Assembly: GCA_003862155.1 (NCBI GenBank)
Contig: QOUV01000004.1
Span: 1-64,000, forward strand
From: Lachnospiraceae bacterium
GTDB taxonomy: Bacteria > Bacillota > Clostridia > Lachnospirales > Lachnospiraceae
Direction of reading: 5' to 3'
DNA: 64,000 nucleotides
Of this stretch, positions 44,499 through 53,352 are shown one piece after another. Positions within the stretch are counted from its first letter, which is position 1; every line of letters starts with the position of its first letter. The translations under genes and the position numbers were made by a program. Below the pieces are notes generated by a model, which ran no database searches, had not been told where the DNA came from, and worked only from the letters and a program-made list of their open reading frames with translations.

Positions 44499-44515
44499 AC
44501 TGCTTCAGGCGAACA

Positions 44516-46528
44516 TCAGCACATCTTCGCGCCGGCTGGGATGTGGTTGTCGAGCATCACGACGTGGAGTTCTTCCTCGCCGTTTTTCTCGTCGACAGCG
44601 CTGATGATCATGCCGCAGCTGTCGATCCCCATCATCTTGCGCGGTGGAAGATTTACGATGGCAAGAAGTGTCTTGCCGACGAGCTCTTCCGGCTCGTAAT
44701 ATTTGTGAATACCGCTCAGGATAGTACGGTCAGTGCCCGAACCATCGTCGAGGGTAAACTGCAGAAGCTTCTTTGACTTCGGAACAGCTTCGCAGGCCTT
44801 GACCTTTACAGCACGGAAATCCGACTTGCAGAACGTGTCGAAATCGACCTGATCTGCGAGGAAATCCTCTACCTTTACGCCGCTGAAATCGATCTTCGAA
44901 TTCGGTGTAAAGAAGCCGTTGTTGTCGCCAGAAGCTGTTGATGCCGGTTTGCTTTCTGAATCTGCATCGAGCGACTTAAGAGTCGGGAACAGGATCACAT
45001 CCCTGATGGCTTCTGAATTCGTAAGCAGCATGCAGAGACGGTCGATTCCGTAACCGATACCACCTGTCGGTGGCATGCCGACTTCCATAGCGTTCAGGAA
45101 GTCTTCATCGGTGTGGTTGGCCTCTTCGTCGCCTGCTGCAGCGAGTCTGTCCTGCTCGGCGAAACGCTCTCTCTGATCGATAGGATCGTTCAGCTCAGAA
45201 TAAGCGTTGCACATCTCCCAGCCATTGATATAGAGTTCGAAACGCTCAACCTTTGAAGGGTCGTCCGGCTTTTTCTTGGTGAGAGGTGAGATCTCGATCG
45301 GGTGATCCATGATAAATGTAGGCTGGATCATCTTCGCTTCGCAATATTCATCGAAGAAGAGGTTTACGATGTCGCCCTTCTTGTGGCGCTCCTCGTAAGC
45401 AATGTGGTGCTCATCGGCAATCTTTTTGGCCTCTTCATCCGTCTGTACCTGGTCAAAGTCGATTCCGGTCTGCTCCTTGATGGCTTCAACCATCGTAAGT
45501 CTTCTGAAAGGCTTGCCGAGATCGATCTCGTGACCTGTGCCATCCTCTTTGCTGCCATAGTAGATCTTCGTGCTGCCGCAGACTTTCTCGGCAAGATCAC
45601 GGAACATGCTCTCTGTCAGTTCCATCATACCGTTGTAATCTGTGTAGGCCTGATACAGCTCCATCAGAGTGAATTCAGGGTTGTGCTTTGTATCAACGCC
45701 CTCATTTCTGAATACTCGTCCGATCTCATAGACTCTCTCAAGTCCGCCTACTATAAGTCTCTTCAGATAGAGCTCAAGTGAAATGCGCAGCTTTACATCC
45801 TCATCGAGTGAATTGTAATGCGTCTCGAACGGTCTCGCTGCGGCGCCGCCGGCGTTATGAACGAGCATCGGAGTCTCGACTTCCATGAAGTTCCTGCCTG
45901 CGAGAAATCTTCTGATCTCGGCGATGATCTGGGATCTCTTTACGAAGGTGTCCTTCACCTCAGGATTCATGATCAGATCCAGGTATCTCTGACGATATCT
46001 GATATCTGTATCTGTGAGTCCGTGGAATTTCTCAGGAAGGATCTGCAGACTCTTCGAGAGAAGTGTGACTTCCTTCGCGTGAATCGAAATCTCACCAGTC
46101 TTTGTCTTGAAGGCAAAACCCTTTACTCCGATGATATCGCCTACATCGTATTTTTTAAAATATGCGTATTCGTCGTCGCCTATATCATTTCTGGTGACAT
46201 AGATCTGAATGTCGCCCTTGAGATCGCGGATATTTGCGAATGATGCCTTGCCCATGACACGCTTGAACATCATACGTCCTGCGACAGATACGACTTTCTC
46301 AGCCGGAATCTCATCGAGCGGAACTACTTTATTCTTTCCATCCTCATCGACTGGAGGCTTAAACTCAAGCTCATCAAAATGCTCTTTGACATCTGTAGAA
46401 TGGTGGGTCTGGTCGTACTTTGTGATCTTGAACGGATCGCGGCCTGCTTCCTGAAGAGCCTTCAGCTTATCTCTTCTAATCTGTAAAAGACTGTTTGTAT
46501 CCTGTGAATTGTTATTCTTTGCTGGCAT
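44516..46528 (-). CDS. lysS: Lysyl-tRNA synthetase with C-terminal tRNA-binding domain
   Basis: Class II LysRS, 670 residues against about 490-500 for the standard enzyme. The N-terminal OB-fold anticodon domain spans about 75-190. The catalytic core has motif 2 ([22 protein letters not shown]) and motif 3 (GYGIDRLCM). From about 565 to the end there is an added EMAP/Trbp111-like tRNA-binding domain ([38 protein letters not shown]), which in other bacteria is usually on MetRS. It should raise tRNA affinity. Start after AAAGGG, 25 bases downstream of greA. Confidence 0.94.
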   Translation of the reverse strand: MPAKNNNSQDTNSLLQIRRDKLKALQEAGRDPFKITKYDQTHHSTDVKEHFDELEFKPPVDEDGKNKVVPLDEIPAEKVVSVAGRMMFKRVMGKASFANIRDLKGDIQIYVTRNDIGDDEYAYFKKYDVGDIIGVKGFAFKTKTGEISIHAKEVTLLSKSLQILPEKFHGLTDTDIRYRQRYLDLIMNPEVKDTFVKRSQIIAEIRRFLAGRNFMEVETPMLVHNAGGAAARPFETHYNSLDEDVKLRISLELYLKRLIVGGLERVYEIGRVFRNEGVDTKHNPEFTLMELYQAYTDYNGMMELTESMFRDLAEKVCGSTKIYYGSKEDGTGHEIDLGKPFRRLTMVEAIKEQTGIDFDQVQTDEEAKKIADEHHIAYEERHKKGDIVNLFFDEYCEAKMIQPTFIMDHPIEISPLTKKKPDDPSKVERFELYINGWEMCNAYSELNDPIDQRERFAEQDRLAAAGDEEANHTDEDFLNAMEVGMPPTGGIGYGIDRLCMLLTNSEAIRDVILFPTLKSLDADSESKPASTASGDNNGFFTPNSKIDFSGVKVEDFLADQVDFDTFCKSDFRAVKVKACEAVPKSKKLLQFTLDDGSGTDRTILSGIHKYYEPEELVGKTLLAIVNLPPRKMMGIDSCGMIISAVDEKNGEEELHVVMLDNHIPAGAKMC

Positions 46529-46553
46529 GTTATCCCTTTCAAAAACCGATCAG

Positions 46554-47045
46554 TTATTTCCTAGTTCTGTGAGCTTCAAGAATCTTGTACTCGAAGCTTC
46601 CTGCTTCGGTCTCTACAGTAACTGTCTGTCCAGGCTCATGGCCAATGACAGCTGCGCCAACAGGGGACTCATTTGAAATCCTGTTATTTAAGATATCGAC
46701 CTCGTTTGAACCAACGATATCGAAAGTCTCCTCTTCTTTCAGTTCAACATCTAAGAGCTTAACTGTGTATCCGATGTTGATCTTGCCTGTATCCTGCCCG
46801 TCATCATCTGCGACAACCGCGTACTTTAATATCTCCTCGATATCGGTGATACGATCCTCGATCTTACCCTGCTCATCCTTCGCTGCATCGTACTCAGCGT
46901 TCTCTGAAAGATCTCCCTGCTCTCTGGCTTCGCCGATCTTCTTCGCGATAGCCGGACGTTGTACAAGTTTTAAATCCTGCAGCTCATCCTCCAGCTTTTT
47001 CTTACCTTCTTTGGTCATCAGATTTACTTTTTTCTCTTCGTCCAT
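46554..47045 (-). CDS. greA: Transcription elongation factor GreA
   Basis: 163-residue factor that rescues backtracked RNA polymerase by stimulating transcript cleavage. The N-terminal coiled coil has EAREQGDLSENAEYDAAKDEQ with the two acidic tip residues. The C-terminal FKBP-like domain has VGSNEVDILNNRISNESPVGAAVIG. Start after AAAGGA. It is first of the greA-lysS pair. Confidence 0.96.
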   Translation of the reverse strand: MDEEKKVNLMTKEGKKKLEDELQDLKLVQRPAIAKKIGEAREQGDLSENAEYDAAKDEQGKIEDRITDIEEILKYAVVADDDGQDTGKINIGYTVKLLDVELKEEETFDIVGSNEVDILNNRISNESPVGAAVIGHEPGQTVTVETEAGSFEYKILEAHRTRK

Positions 47046-47108
47046 GACAACGTCCTTTCTTATGAAAAAATATACGAAAAATATTTATTAAGCCTTTTTT
47101 GCTAAAAT

Positions 47109-47137
47109 AGTATAAATGTAAAAGAATTGAAAGTCAA
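47109..47137 (-). promoter_or_regulatory. Promoter of greA-lysS
   Basis: Minus-strand TTGACT (47132-47137) and TATACT (47109-47114), 17 bases apart, about 60 bases before greA. Confidence 0.7.
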
Positions 47138-47147
47138 GAATTTACCC

Positions 47148-47885
47148 TCAGAAGAACTCATCCTCGTCTTCCTCGTAAATACTGACCGGTCCCCAGTACG
47201 GTTCAAAGTCTTTGCTGTGGAAGAAATATTTTCTCTCCTCTTCCTGCATCTTCTTATAGTGGTCTTCCAGCGTGATATCGCTGTAGATGATCGGCTCGTG
47301 ATTCTCTGTCTCATCACCGGGTTCGCGGAACGGTCCGATATGATCGCACTTCATCTGCTGGTAAGCCGCAAGTCCCGCTTTTCTGCCGAATTCGTGAAGA
47401 AGGTCCTGATAGAGCTTCTTCACATCGTTCTGACCTGTCCTGTAAACCCTGACTAGTTTTTCGAGATCAAGTGAATATTTTTCAGCGATCCGATAGACAG
47501 ATGTCTTTTTTTTAAGTTCATCCTCAAGTCCACTGATACTTTCCGGCAGGTCCGCATCTTTGATGCAGCCCGCATAGAGAGAGGCCATTATCGTATCGAA
47601 ACACATTACGCCAGGCGCTCTGTGATGCCCAATATACTGGATCTTTGCGTTAGGATGACGCGCAGAAAATTCGCTGATACTTTTTTCAATATCTAAAGGA
47701 GCGCCGTCCGTCTCACACAAAAAGACTTCAGCGTCTGTCCTCCTCAAGACCTCATAGTACAGCTTTGGAATCGTGCCGGAGGTATTGTGATGATAGATGC
47801 AGATGATGTTATCCTGCTGCAAAAAATCCGCACCCTCCACACCATGGTAGTCTTCGCCTTCCACTTCTACGATGTAAATATTCAT
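47148..47885 (-). CDS. Unknown protein, possibly PIN-like
   Basis: 245 residues, not firmly recognised. The N-terminus (MNIYIVEVEGEDYHGVEGA, then ICIYHHNTSGTIP) has the rhythm of PIN-like nuclease domains that begin with D-x-E-N-V-G, but the key acidic motif is altered. A helical middle (KYSLDLEKLVRVYRTGQNDV) and an acidic tail follow. It is the last gene after the alarmone synthetase, response regulator and kinase, 32 bases after the kinase, so it may belong to that regulatory operon. The PIN suggestion is weak. Confidence 0.55.
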   Translation of the reverse strand: MNIYIVEVEGEDYHGVEGADFLQQDNIICIYHHNTSGTIPKLYYEVLRRTDAEVFLCETDGAPLDIEKSISEFSARHPNAKIQYIGHHRAPGVMCFDTIMASLYAGCIKDADLPESISGLEDELKKKTSVYRIAEKYSLDLEKLVRVYRTGQNDVKKLYQDLLHEFGRKAGLAAYQQMKCDHIGPFREPGDETENHEPIIYSDITLEDHYKKMQEEERKYFFHSKDFEPYWGPVSIYEEDEDEFF

Positions 47886-47917
47886 TTGTTCCCTCTCTTA
47901 TAAAAAACGCCCCGTTA

Positions 47918-49267
47918 TTACCCCTTCAGAATGCAGTCAAATGTGATGATACCGTCCTTCCAGGATACATTTATAGTACCATTATACTGTTTCACCAGAC
48001 TCTCGGCAATAGAAAGCCCGATGCCATAGCCTCCTTTATCCACGTTGTGTGACTCGTCCGCTCTGTAGAATCTCTCGAAAAATTTGGAATAATCGACATT
48101 TTTTCCATTTGCGTATGAATTCGACACCTGAAGCCTGATGCCCTTGCCCTTCTGGAGGAGGACAACATCGATGGTTCCGTGATCATCACAGTATTTGATG
48201 GCATTGTCGATAAGAAGTGTCGCGAGCTGCCTGATCTGGCTTTCCACGGCTTTCATATAGATCCCGTCACCGATATTCTGATTCAGGGTCTCTCCTGCAT
48301 TCTCAGCTACCGGCAGGTAGCTCTTTACCGTATCCCTTATGGCTGCTGAGATATCTGTATCTATCCTGTCTCCAGTGTCTTCCTTCTCTTCGGCCCGGAC
48401 TATCGTCACAAGGTTCTGGATAAGTCCTGTCATCCTGTCGACCTGTCTCATGGTCGACTCAGTCCATTCGTCCTTTCCGCCGATCATCTCCTGAACCTGG
48501 GTGTTTGCTTTAATTACAGCCAGGGGCGTCTTCAGCTCATGGCTCGCGTTCGTGATGAACTGTTTCTGCTGCTCGACATTTTTTATCTCAGGAGCTATCG
48601 CCCTGTAGGAAAATGCTCTGAGTACCAGGAACGAGACGATTGATCCGAATCCCAGCAAAATAAGAGCCATATACAGGATCCTGTTCGTAAGTCCTATCTG
48701 CTGCGTGCAATCCACAAACACCACAAGGGTCCTGTGCTTCTGCTTCTCAACCTGGTAATAGTAATTTCCGACGCTGCCAAATTTGAAAGCATTGTCAGAC
48801 ACCATTTTGGCATACTGCTTCGCCTGCCCCATATCGATCGATGCTATCCTGTCGGCCTTCACCTGAATGAAATTGTCATTATTATCCAGAATAACAGAGA
48901 AATATCTCGTAGCGTACCACTGGTCTTTATTTGTGAGTACGTTTCTTCTGGTGCCAAACATCGTCTTAAGGAAATAGTTGATATTATCCTGAGGGGAATC
49001 GCTTACCACCGTGGAACTGTCATCATTTGAATTGCCAGAAGCAGTCGTGTTGTTCGCTTTCTGGTCATTTTTTATAACGGTCTTTACCGACGGGAGCGAA
49101 CCTCCATTGTCGACGATAGTCTGTGTGACCTCGTGCGCTTCCCGTCTCGATACAACGAGTGTCCCTACATAGATCAGGCCACCGACGACAACCATTACCG
49201 TGATAAAAGACAACATGGAGATGACAAGGAATTTGTTTTTAAGATTTCTGATGCTCTGTTCATTCAT
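47918..49267 (-). CDS. Sensor histidine kinase
   Basis: 449-residue membrane kinase. Two membrane helices (about 14-39 and 205-226) flank an external sensor region of about 165 residues. The HisKA domain has FITNASHELKTPLAVIKANT with the phospho-His. The catalytic domain has the N-box LLIDNAIKYCDD and the G-box GGYGIGLSIAESL. Start after TGGAGG. The signal sensed is unknown. It pairs with the regulator upstream, 26 bases away. Confidence 0.93.
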   Translation of the reverse strand: MNEQSIRNLKNKFLVISMLSFITVMVVVGGLIYVGTLVVSRREAHEVTQTIVDNGGSLPSVKTVIKNDQKANNTTASGNSNDDSSTVVSDSPQDNINYFLKTMFGTRRNVLTNKDQWYATRYFSVILDNNDNFIQVKADRIASIDMGQAKQYAKMVSDNAFKFGSVGNYYYQVEKQKHRTLVVFVDCTQQIGLTNRILYMALILLGFGSIVSFLVLRAFSYRAIAPEIKNVEQQKQFITNASHELKTPLAVIKANTQVQEMIGGKDEWTESTMRQVDRMTGLIQNLVTIVRAEEKEDTGDRIDTDISAAIRDTVKSYLPVAENAGETLNQNIGDGIYMKAVESQIRQLATLLIDNAIKYCDDHGTIDVVLLQKGKGIRLQVSNSYANGKNVDYSKFFERFYRADESHNVDKGGYGIGLSIAESLVKQYNGTINVSWKDGIITFDCILKG

Positions 49268-49293
49268 TTGATCACCTCCATGTGTTTAAAAAA

Positions 49294-49971
49294 TCAAGCT
49301 GCCTGCGAATTGATAAGTCTGAAGCTTCCGCCCTTCTCTCCTTCGATAGTGATTCCGGATGCTATAGCCGAGAGTTTTCTCTTCAAATATGAAATATAAA
49401 GCCAGACCGTATCCTCGTTTGCGTCCGGCTCACTGGCCCAGATCTTCTGCAGGATATCATCCGTCGAGATCCCGCCTTCCGAATGTGTCATAAGCATCTG
49501 CATCAGCTCGAACTCCCTGATCGAGAGCCTTACGGAGTTCTCACATGAAAGTTCCATATCCTCTGCTTTAAGCGAGACGTCTCCAAAGCTCATATCCTGC
49601 GGATTGTACTCTCTTCCCCTTCTGACAAGGGCCCTGACTCTGGCCAGGAGTTCTCTCATGTCAAAAGGCTTTGCCAGATAGTCATCTGCCCCTGCATCGA
49701 GTCCTGCCACCCTGTCATCGACTTCTGTCTTTGCGGTGAGAAGCAGTACCGGTGTCAGGATATTGTCCTCGCGCATCGATTTCAAGACCCCGAGTCCATC
49801 CACCTTCGGCATCATTATGTCGAGAATCACCGCATCAAAGCTGTCCTTTGAAAGGTAGTCAAGTGCCTCCTGTCCATCGTAGGCACTTGTCACATCATAT
49901 CCCTCGTGCTTTAAAATAGCCGACTCTGCCCTGTTTAAATCCCTTGTGTCTTCTGCCAGTAATAACTTCAT
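49294..49971 (-). CDS. OmpR-family response regulator
   Basis: 225 residues: receiver domain with LLLAEDTRDLNR, phospho-Asp in VILDIMMPKVDG (about 51), TAK and YLAKPFD; then a Trans_reg_C winged helix with SIREFELMQMLMTHSEG and TVWLYISYLKRKL. It overlaps the alarmone synthetase stop by four bases (ATGA), so the two are made together. Targets unknown. Confidence 0.94.
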   Translation of the reverse strand: MKLLLAEDTRDLNRAESAILKHEGYDVTSAYDGQEALDYLSKDSFDAVILDIMMPKVDGLGVLKSMREDNILTPVLLLTAKTEVDDRVAGLDAGADDYLAKPFDMRELLARVRALVRRGREYNPQDMSFGDVSLKAEDMELSCENSVRLSIREFELMQMLMTHSEGGISTDDILQKIWASEPDANEDTVWLYISYLKRKLSAIASGITIEGEKGGSFRLINSQAA

Positions 49972-50855
49972 TCTGATTCACTCCCTTTTATATCACTTGT
50001 CTCTTCAAAGATCAGATCCCTTATCGTCTGCATCGAAATATCTGTAGAAGCCAGCTCATCAGCGCATCTCTTGAGCTCCGATGTGACAAGCTCCTCATTC
50101 GTCCCGCTCAGATCATGCTTGTATTTGATCTGATGCTCGAGTGCCGCCCAGGTATCCTGCGAGATCGTCCTGAGCTGTATCTCTGCATAAAATTTCCCAT
50201 GCATCCGAAGTATCATGTGATAGCTTCTATAGCCGTTCGGCTTCGCATGCTTGTATTTGATCTGATGCTCGAGTGCCGCCCAGGTATCCTGCGAGATCGT
50301 CCTGAGCTGTATCTCTGCATAAAATTTCCCATGCATCCGAAGTATCATGTGATAGCTTCTATAGCCGTTCGGCTTCGCATGCTTGTATTTGATCTGATGC
50401 TCGAGTGCCGCCCAGGTATCCTGCGAGATCGTCCTGAGCTGTATCTCTGCATAAAATTTCCCATGCATCCGAAGTATCATGTGATAGCTTCTATAGCCGT
50501 TCGGCTTCGCATGCTTGATGTAGTCCTTCTCTTCTATCACCTCTGCTCCCGGGAGCGCCACCAGATGTTCCCGGAACTTGTACACGTCGTCTAAAAATGC
50601 GCAGACTACTCTGATACCAACCGCATCGTAGATCTTCGTAAGCGCCGACTCTGTCGTGACCGGCAGCCCCTTTCTGACGCACTTCTCTCTCATACTGTCC
50701 TCATCCTTAATCCTCGAAAGGCAGTGCTCGACAGGATCCATACCATTTTTTTCTTTGAGTTCGTTTCTAAGCGACTCGATATCATCTAAAAGTTCTTTTT
50801 GTATTTTTTCAAGCTCGGGCCTGTAAGGTCCGTAGATGCTCTCTGTTTCTTCCAT
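49968..50855 (-). CDS. Small alarmone synthetase with triplicated core segment
   Basis: GTP pyrophosphokinase of the single-domain RelP/RelQ type, making (p)ppGpp. Normal length would be about 207 residues; here it is 295 because a 44-residue block (HAKPNGYRSYHMILRMHGKF through EHQIKYK) is present three times in a row, residues 115-158, 159-202 and 203-246. The block holds part of the synthetase site (NGYRSYH and EIQLRT), so the fold must either use one copy or be disrupted. The DNA repeats are identical. Start after CAGGAG. It leads the operon with the two-component system. Confidence 0.85.
   Translation of the reverse strand: MEETESIYGPYRPELEKIQKELLDDIESLRNELKEKNGMDPVEHCLSRIKDEDSMREKCVRKGLPVTTESALTKIYDAVGIRVVCAFLDDVYKFREHLVALPGAEVIEEKDYIKHAKPNGYRSYHMILRMHGKFYAEIQLRTISQDTWAALEHQIKYKHAKPNGYRSYHMILRMHGKFYAEIQLRTISQDTWAALEHQIKYKHAKPNGYRSYHMILRMHGKFYAEIQLRTISQDTWAALEHQIKYKHDLSGTNEELVTSELKRCADELASTDISMQTIRDLIFEETSDIKGSESE
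50115..50510. repeat. Three identical tandem 132-bp repeats inside the synthetase gene
   Basis: Units 50115-50246, 50247-50378 and 50379-50510 read identically by eye. 132 is 44 codons, so the frame is kept. Lack of any difference points to recent expansion or an assembly artefact. Confidence 0.95.
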
Positions 50856-50913
50856 AAAAGTATACTCCTGAGTCTATTCTGTATCATTATACCGCAAATA
50901 TTTAAAAAATTTG

Positions 50914-50942
50914 TTAAAGTTTGATGAATGATGTGCTAAAAT
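50914..50942 (+). promoter_or_regulatory. Possible promoter of cdd-cbiL
   Basis: TTAAAG (50914-50919) and TAAAAT (50937-50942), 17 bases apart; a weak match. A minus-strand TATAAT at 50886-50891 is the likely -10 of the divergent synthetase operon. Confidence 0.4.
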
Positions 50943-50976
50943 AGATAAACTATCTTATATTTTGGAGGAAATGATT

Positions 50977-51393
50977 ATGGTCAGTAATAGTGAGTTAGTA
51001 GAAAAAGCAAGGGAAGCTATGAATATGTCTTACACGCCATATTCACATTTTACTGTTGGAGCAGCTCTGCTCTGCGATGACGGTACGATCTACCAGGGGG
51101 GAAACATTGAAAACGCATCGTACGGTGCCGCAAACTGCGCCGAGAGAACCGCTTTTTTCAAAGCTGTTTCAGAGGGAAAGCGCGATTTCACAGCTATTGC
51201 GATCTGCGGCGGCCCGAATAAAGACGACACGGATTTCTGCCCTCCATGTGGCATATGCAGACAGGTAATGCGCGAATTCTGCGATCCAGGCAGGTTCAGG
51301 ATCCTGCTCTCCGCCGATCATGGAAATCAGATAAGAGAATACACTCTCGAGCAGATCCTGCCTGTATCGTTCGGCCCAGACGATCTCAACTAA
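50977..51393 (+). CDS. cdd: Cytidine deaminase
   Basis: 138-residue enzyme converting cytidine and deoxycytidine to uridine and deoxyuridine, which feed Udp. The zinc site is seen in NCAERTAF (Cys and catalytic Glu) and PPCGICRQ (two Cys), the homotetrameric three-Cys type. The ATG at 50977 is chosen because GGAGG lies nine bases upstream; earlier in-frame TTG and ATG are too close to or before it. Confidence 0.94.
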   Translation: MVSNSELVEKAREAMNMSYTPYSHFTVGAALLCDDGTIYQGGNIENASYGAANCAERTAFFKAVSEGKRDFTAIAICGGPNKDDTDFCPPCGICRQVMREFCDPGRFRILLSADHGNQIREYTLEQILPVSFGPDDLN

Positions 51394-51402
51394 GGAGCCC
51401 AT

Positions 51403-52083
51403 ATGGACAAAAATACCGGAATTCTCTTTGGCGTCGGCGCGGGCTGCGGCGACCCGGGCGATGTCACGATAAACGCCATCAAAACACTTGAAAACTGCGA
51501 TGTGATAGTTTTTCCATCTGGAAAGCGGGCCTACGATATCATAAAAGTTTCGATGCCCGAAATCAGTTCGAAAGACTTGAAATTCTACAATTTTCCTATG
51601 ATCCACGACGCTTCAGCGCTCACCGCCCGAAGGAAAAAAATATACTCGGAAGTCAGGGATTATCTGTCTGACGGAAAAAATGTCGGTTTTGTAACCATTG
51701 GCGATGTTTTAGTATATTCGACTTTTTCCTATATCAGAGATCTCGCAGTGGGTGACGGGTTTCCGGTAAAGATAATAAACGGCATCCCTTCGTTTCTTTC
51801 GTGTGCCGGGAGGCTTGGCCTGATCCTCGGACAAAATGACGAGGAAGTCCATATAATCCCTGGCTCTGCCGATATTTCCAGTGCTCTGGACCTTCCAGGC
51901 ATGAAGATTTTCATGAAACTCGGGAAGCACCTTCCTGAACTAAAAAATGCCCTGGCCAAAAAGCCAGAGCATGAGTTCCTTGGTGCTGTAAACAGATGCG
52001 GAATGTCTGATGAAGAGATCTTTACCGACATCTCCGAACTGCCTCTTGAGAAATCGTATCTTATGACTGTTTTCGTCAGGTGA
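51403..52083 (+). CDS. cbiL: Precorrin-2/cobalt-factor-2 C20-methyltransferase
   Basis: 226-residue SAM-dependent tetrapyrrole methyltransferase. The N-terminal GVGAGCGDPGDVTINAI is the family's variant of GVGPGDPE. Later GDVLVYSTF and NGIPSFLSCAGRLGL match the CbiL/CobI subgroup. It adds the C20 methyl in cobalamin synthesis. It stands alone here, nine bases after cdd, without other cob genes. Start after AAGGAG. Genome context outside the window would show whether a full pathway exists. Confidence 0.85.
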   Translation: MDKNTGILFGVGAGCGDPGDVTINAIKTLENCDVIVFPSGKRAYDIIKVSMPEISSKDLKFYNFPMIHDASALTARRKKIYSEVRDYLSDGKNVGFVTIGDVLVYSTFSYIRDLAVGDGFPVKIINGIPSFLSCAGRLGLILGQNDEEVHIIPGSADISSALDLPGMKIFMKLGKHLPELKNALAKKPEHEFLGAVNRCGMSDEEIFTDISELPLEKSYLMTVFVR

Positions 52084-52091
52084 GAGAGGTC

Positions 52092-52196
52092 CTCTGTCCC
52101 GCCCGTATCTTCATGTAATCACGATTCTCTGTCCCGCCTGTATCTTCATGTAGTCCCGATTCTCTGTGCCGCCCGTATCTTCATCTGATCACGATC
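52092..52196. repeat. Three tandem 35-bp repeats
   Basis: Units start CTCTGTCCCGCC (or CTCTGTGCCGCC) at 52092, 52127 and 52162. They fill the gap between convergent cbiL and coaX and enter the last codons of coaX. No hairpin with a T run is evident. Confidence 0.85.
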
Positions 52197-52968
52197 TCCT
52201 GTGATCCTGTTTTTCGAAGATAAAGCGCATTCCCTGAAGAGTTAGATCAGGGTTATATTTGTCAATGACTGATGTCTCTCTCGAGATCATCTTCCCAAGA
52301 CCTCCGGTTGCGATGACTTTTACGTCCTTGCAGCCGGTTTCTTTTATCATATTTCTGACTATATACTCGGTCGCACCGATCTGGCCATAGACAAGTCCCG
52401 CCTGCATAGAGGAGATCGTCTCGCGCGCAAGTATGGACTTAGGCTTTCTGATCTCGACTTCCGGAAGTTTGGCGGCATCTTCCCAGAGCGCCTTCGCGCT
52501 GATCCTGATTCCAGGGGCTGTGACGCCATATTTGAACGAGCCGTTTTTGTCTACAAAATCATAAGTCGTGGCCGTCCCAAAATCTATAACGATCAGCGGT
52601 CCACCGTAGAGCTCATATGCGCCTGCTGCATCGACGATCCTGTCCGCACCGATCTGGCCCGGTGTTTCAGTCTGGATATTGATCCCGGTCTTGATGCCTG
52701 CTGCCACTATGATCGGCTTCGTGTTGAAATACTTTATAATTCCACTGGTCAGCGAATGCATCAGCGCCGGCACTACCGATGCTATGATGCAGTCTTTAAT
52801 CTCTTTGTGGTCAAGGCCATTGTTATAGAGAATATTTCTGATAGTGATGCCGTACTCGTCCGATGTCCTCGAAATACCGGTATTCAGCCTGAAATTGCCG
52901 ATCAAAACACTGTCTCTGAATACTCCCAGCGTAATATTTGTGTTTCCTACATCTACTGCTAATAACAT
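52189..52968 (-). CDS. coaX: Type III pantothenate kinase
   Basis: 259-residue kinase for the first step of coenzyme A synthesis. Acetate/sugar-kinase fold motifs: LLAVDVGNTNITLG (phosphate 1), PGQIGADRIVDAAGAYELYG, VIDFGTATTYD (phosphate 2) and IATGGLGK. Start at 52968 after GAGGAG; an upstream TTG/ATG extension is not needed. The last codons overlap the 35-bp tandem repeats. Confidence 0.94.
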   Translation of the reverse strand: MLLAVDVGNTNITLGVFRDSVLIGNFRLNTGISRTSDEYGITIRNILYNNGLDHKEIKDCIIASVVPALMHSLTSGIIKYFNTKPIIVAAGIKTGINIQTETPGQIGADRIVDAAGAYELYGGPLIVIDFGTATTYDFVDKNGSFKYGVTAPGIRISAKALWEDAAKLPEVEIRKPKSILARETISSMQAGLVYGQIGATEYIVRNMIKETGCKDVKVIATGGLGKMISRETSVIDKYNPDLTLQGMRFIFEKQDHRRS

Positions 52969-53037
52969 TTTGTCTCCTCGGCAGATCTTTTTATCCATAT
53001 TAAGAAAATTTCACGGAAATATTTTATTTCTCTGATC

Positions 53038-53352
53038 TCAGAAAAACTCGCGGAAATATTCTTCCAGTTCCCTGAACAGCTCTCTCTGGTCCTTCTGAAT
53101 CTGCTTGATCTTAAGCGGCGCTCCAATATTGTCGTACGTCAGGTCGCCCTCCTCTGAATCCGTCATCAGATGGAGGCTGCCCTCATCGTCGAAATAAAGC
53201 TCGATGATCCCACCGATATCCTCAGTAAAGAGCACGCACATGATCTGAAGCTCTTTCTTGACCTCCTCCGGAAGTCCGTCAAAATCCGGATTGAGGTAAT
53301 ATTTTTTATTGTATGCGCTCGCTGCGCAAAGTACTATTTTATCCTGATACAT
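53038..53352 (-). CDS. Small unknown protein coupled to argF
   Basis: 104 residues. The sequence ([42 protein letters not shown]) resembles a small Lachnospiraceae family that I recall as DUF6145, though I am not sure. It has no signal or membrane segment and ends in a charged helix (RELFRELEEYFREFF). Its ATG overlaps the argF stop (TAATG). Function unknown. Confidence 0.65.
   Translation of the reverse strand: MYQDKIVLCAASAYNKKYYLNPDFDGLPEEVKKELQIMCVLFTEDIGGIIELYFDDEGSLHLMTDSEEGDLTYDNIGAPLKIKQIQKDQRELFRELEEYFREFF

Noticed and set aside
46554-47147. T-box leader for lysS
   Set aside because: lysS is 25 bases behind greA, and the greA leader is short and AT-rich without a T-box motif.
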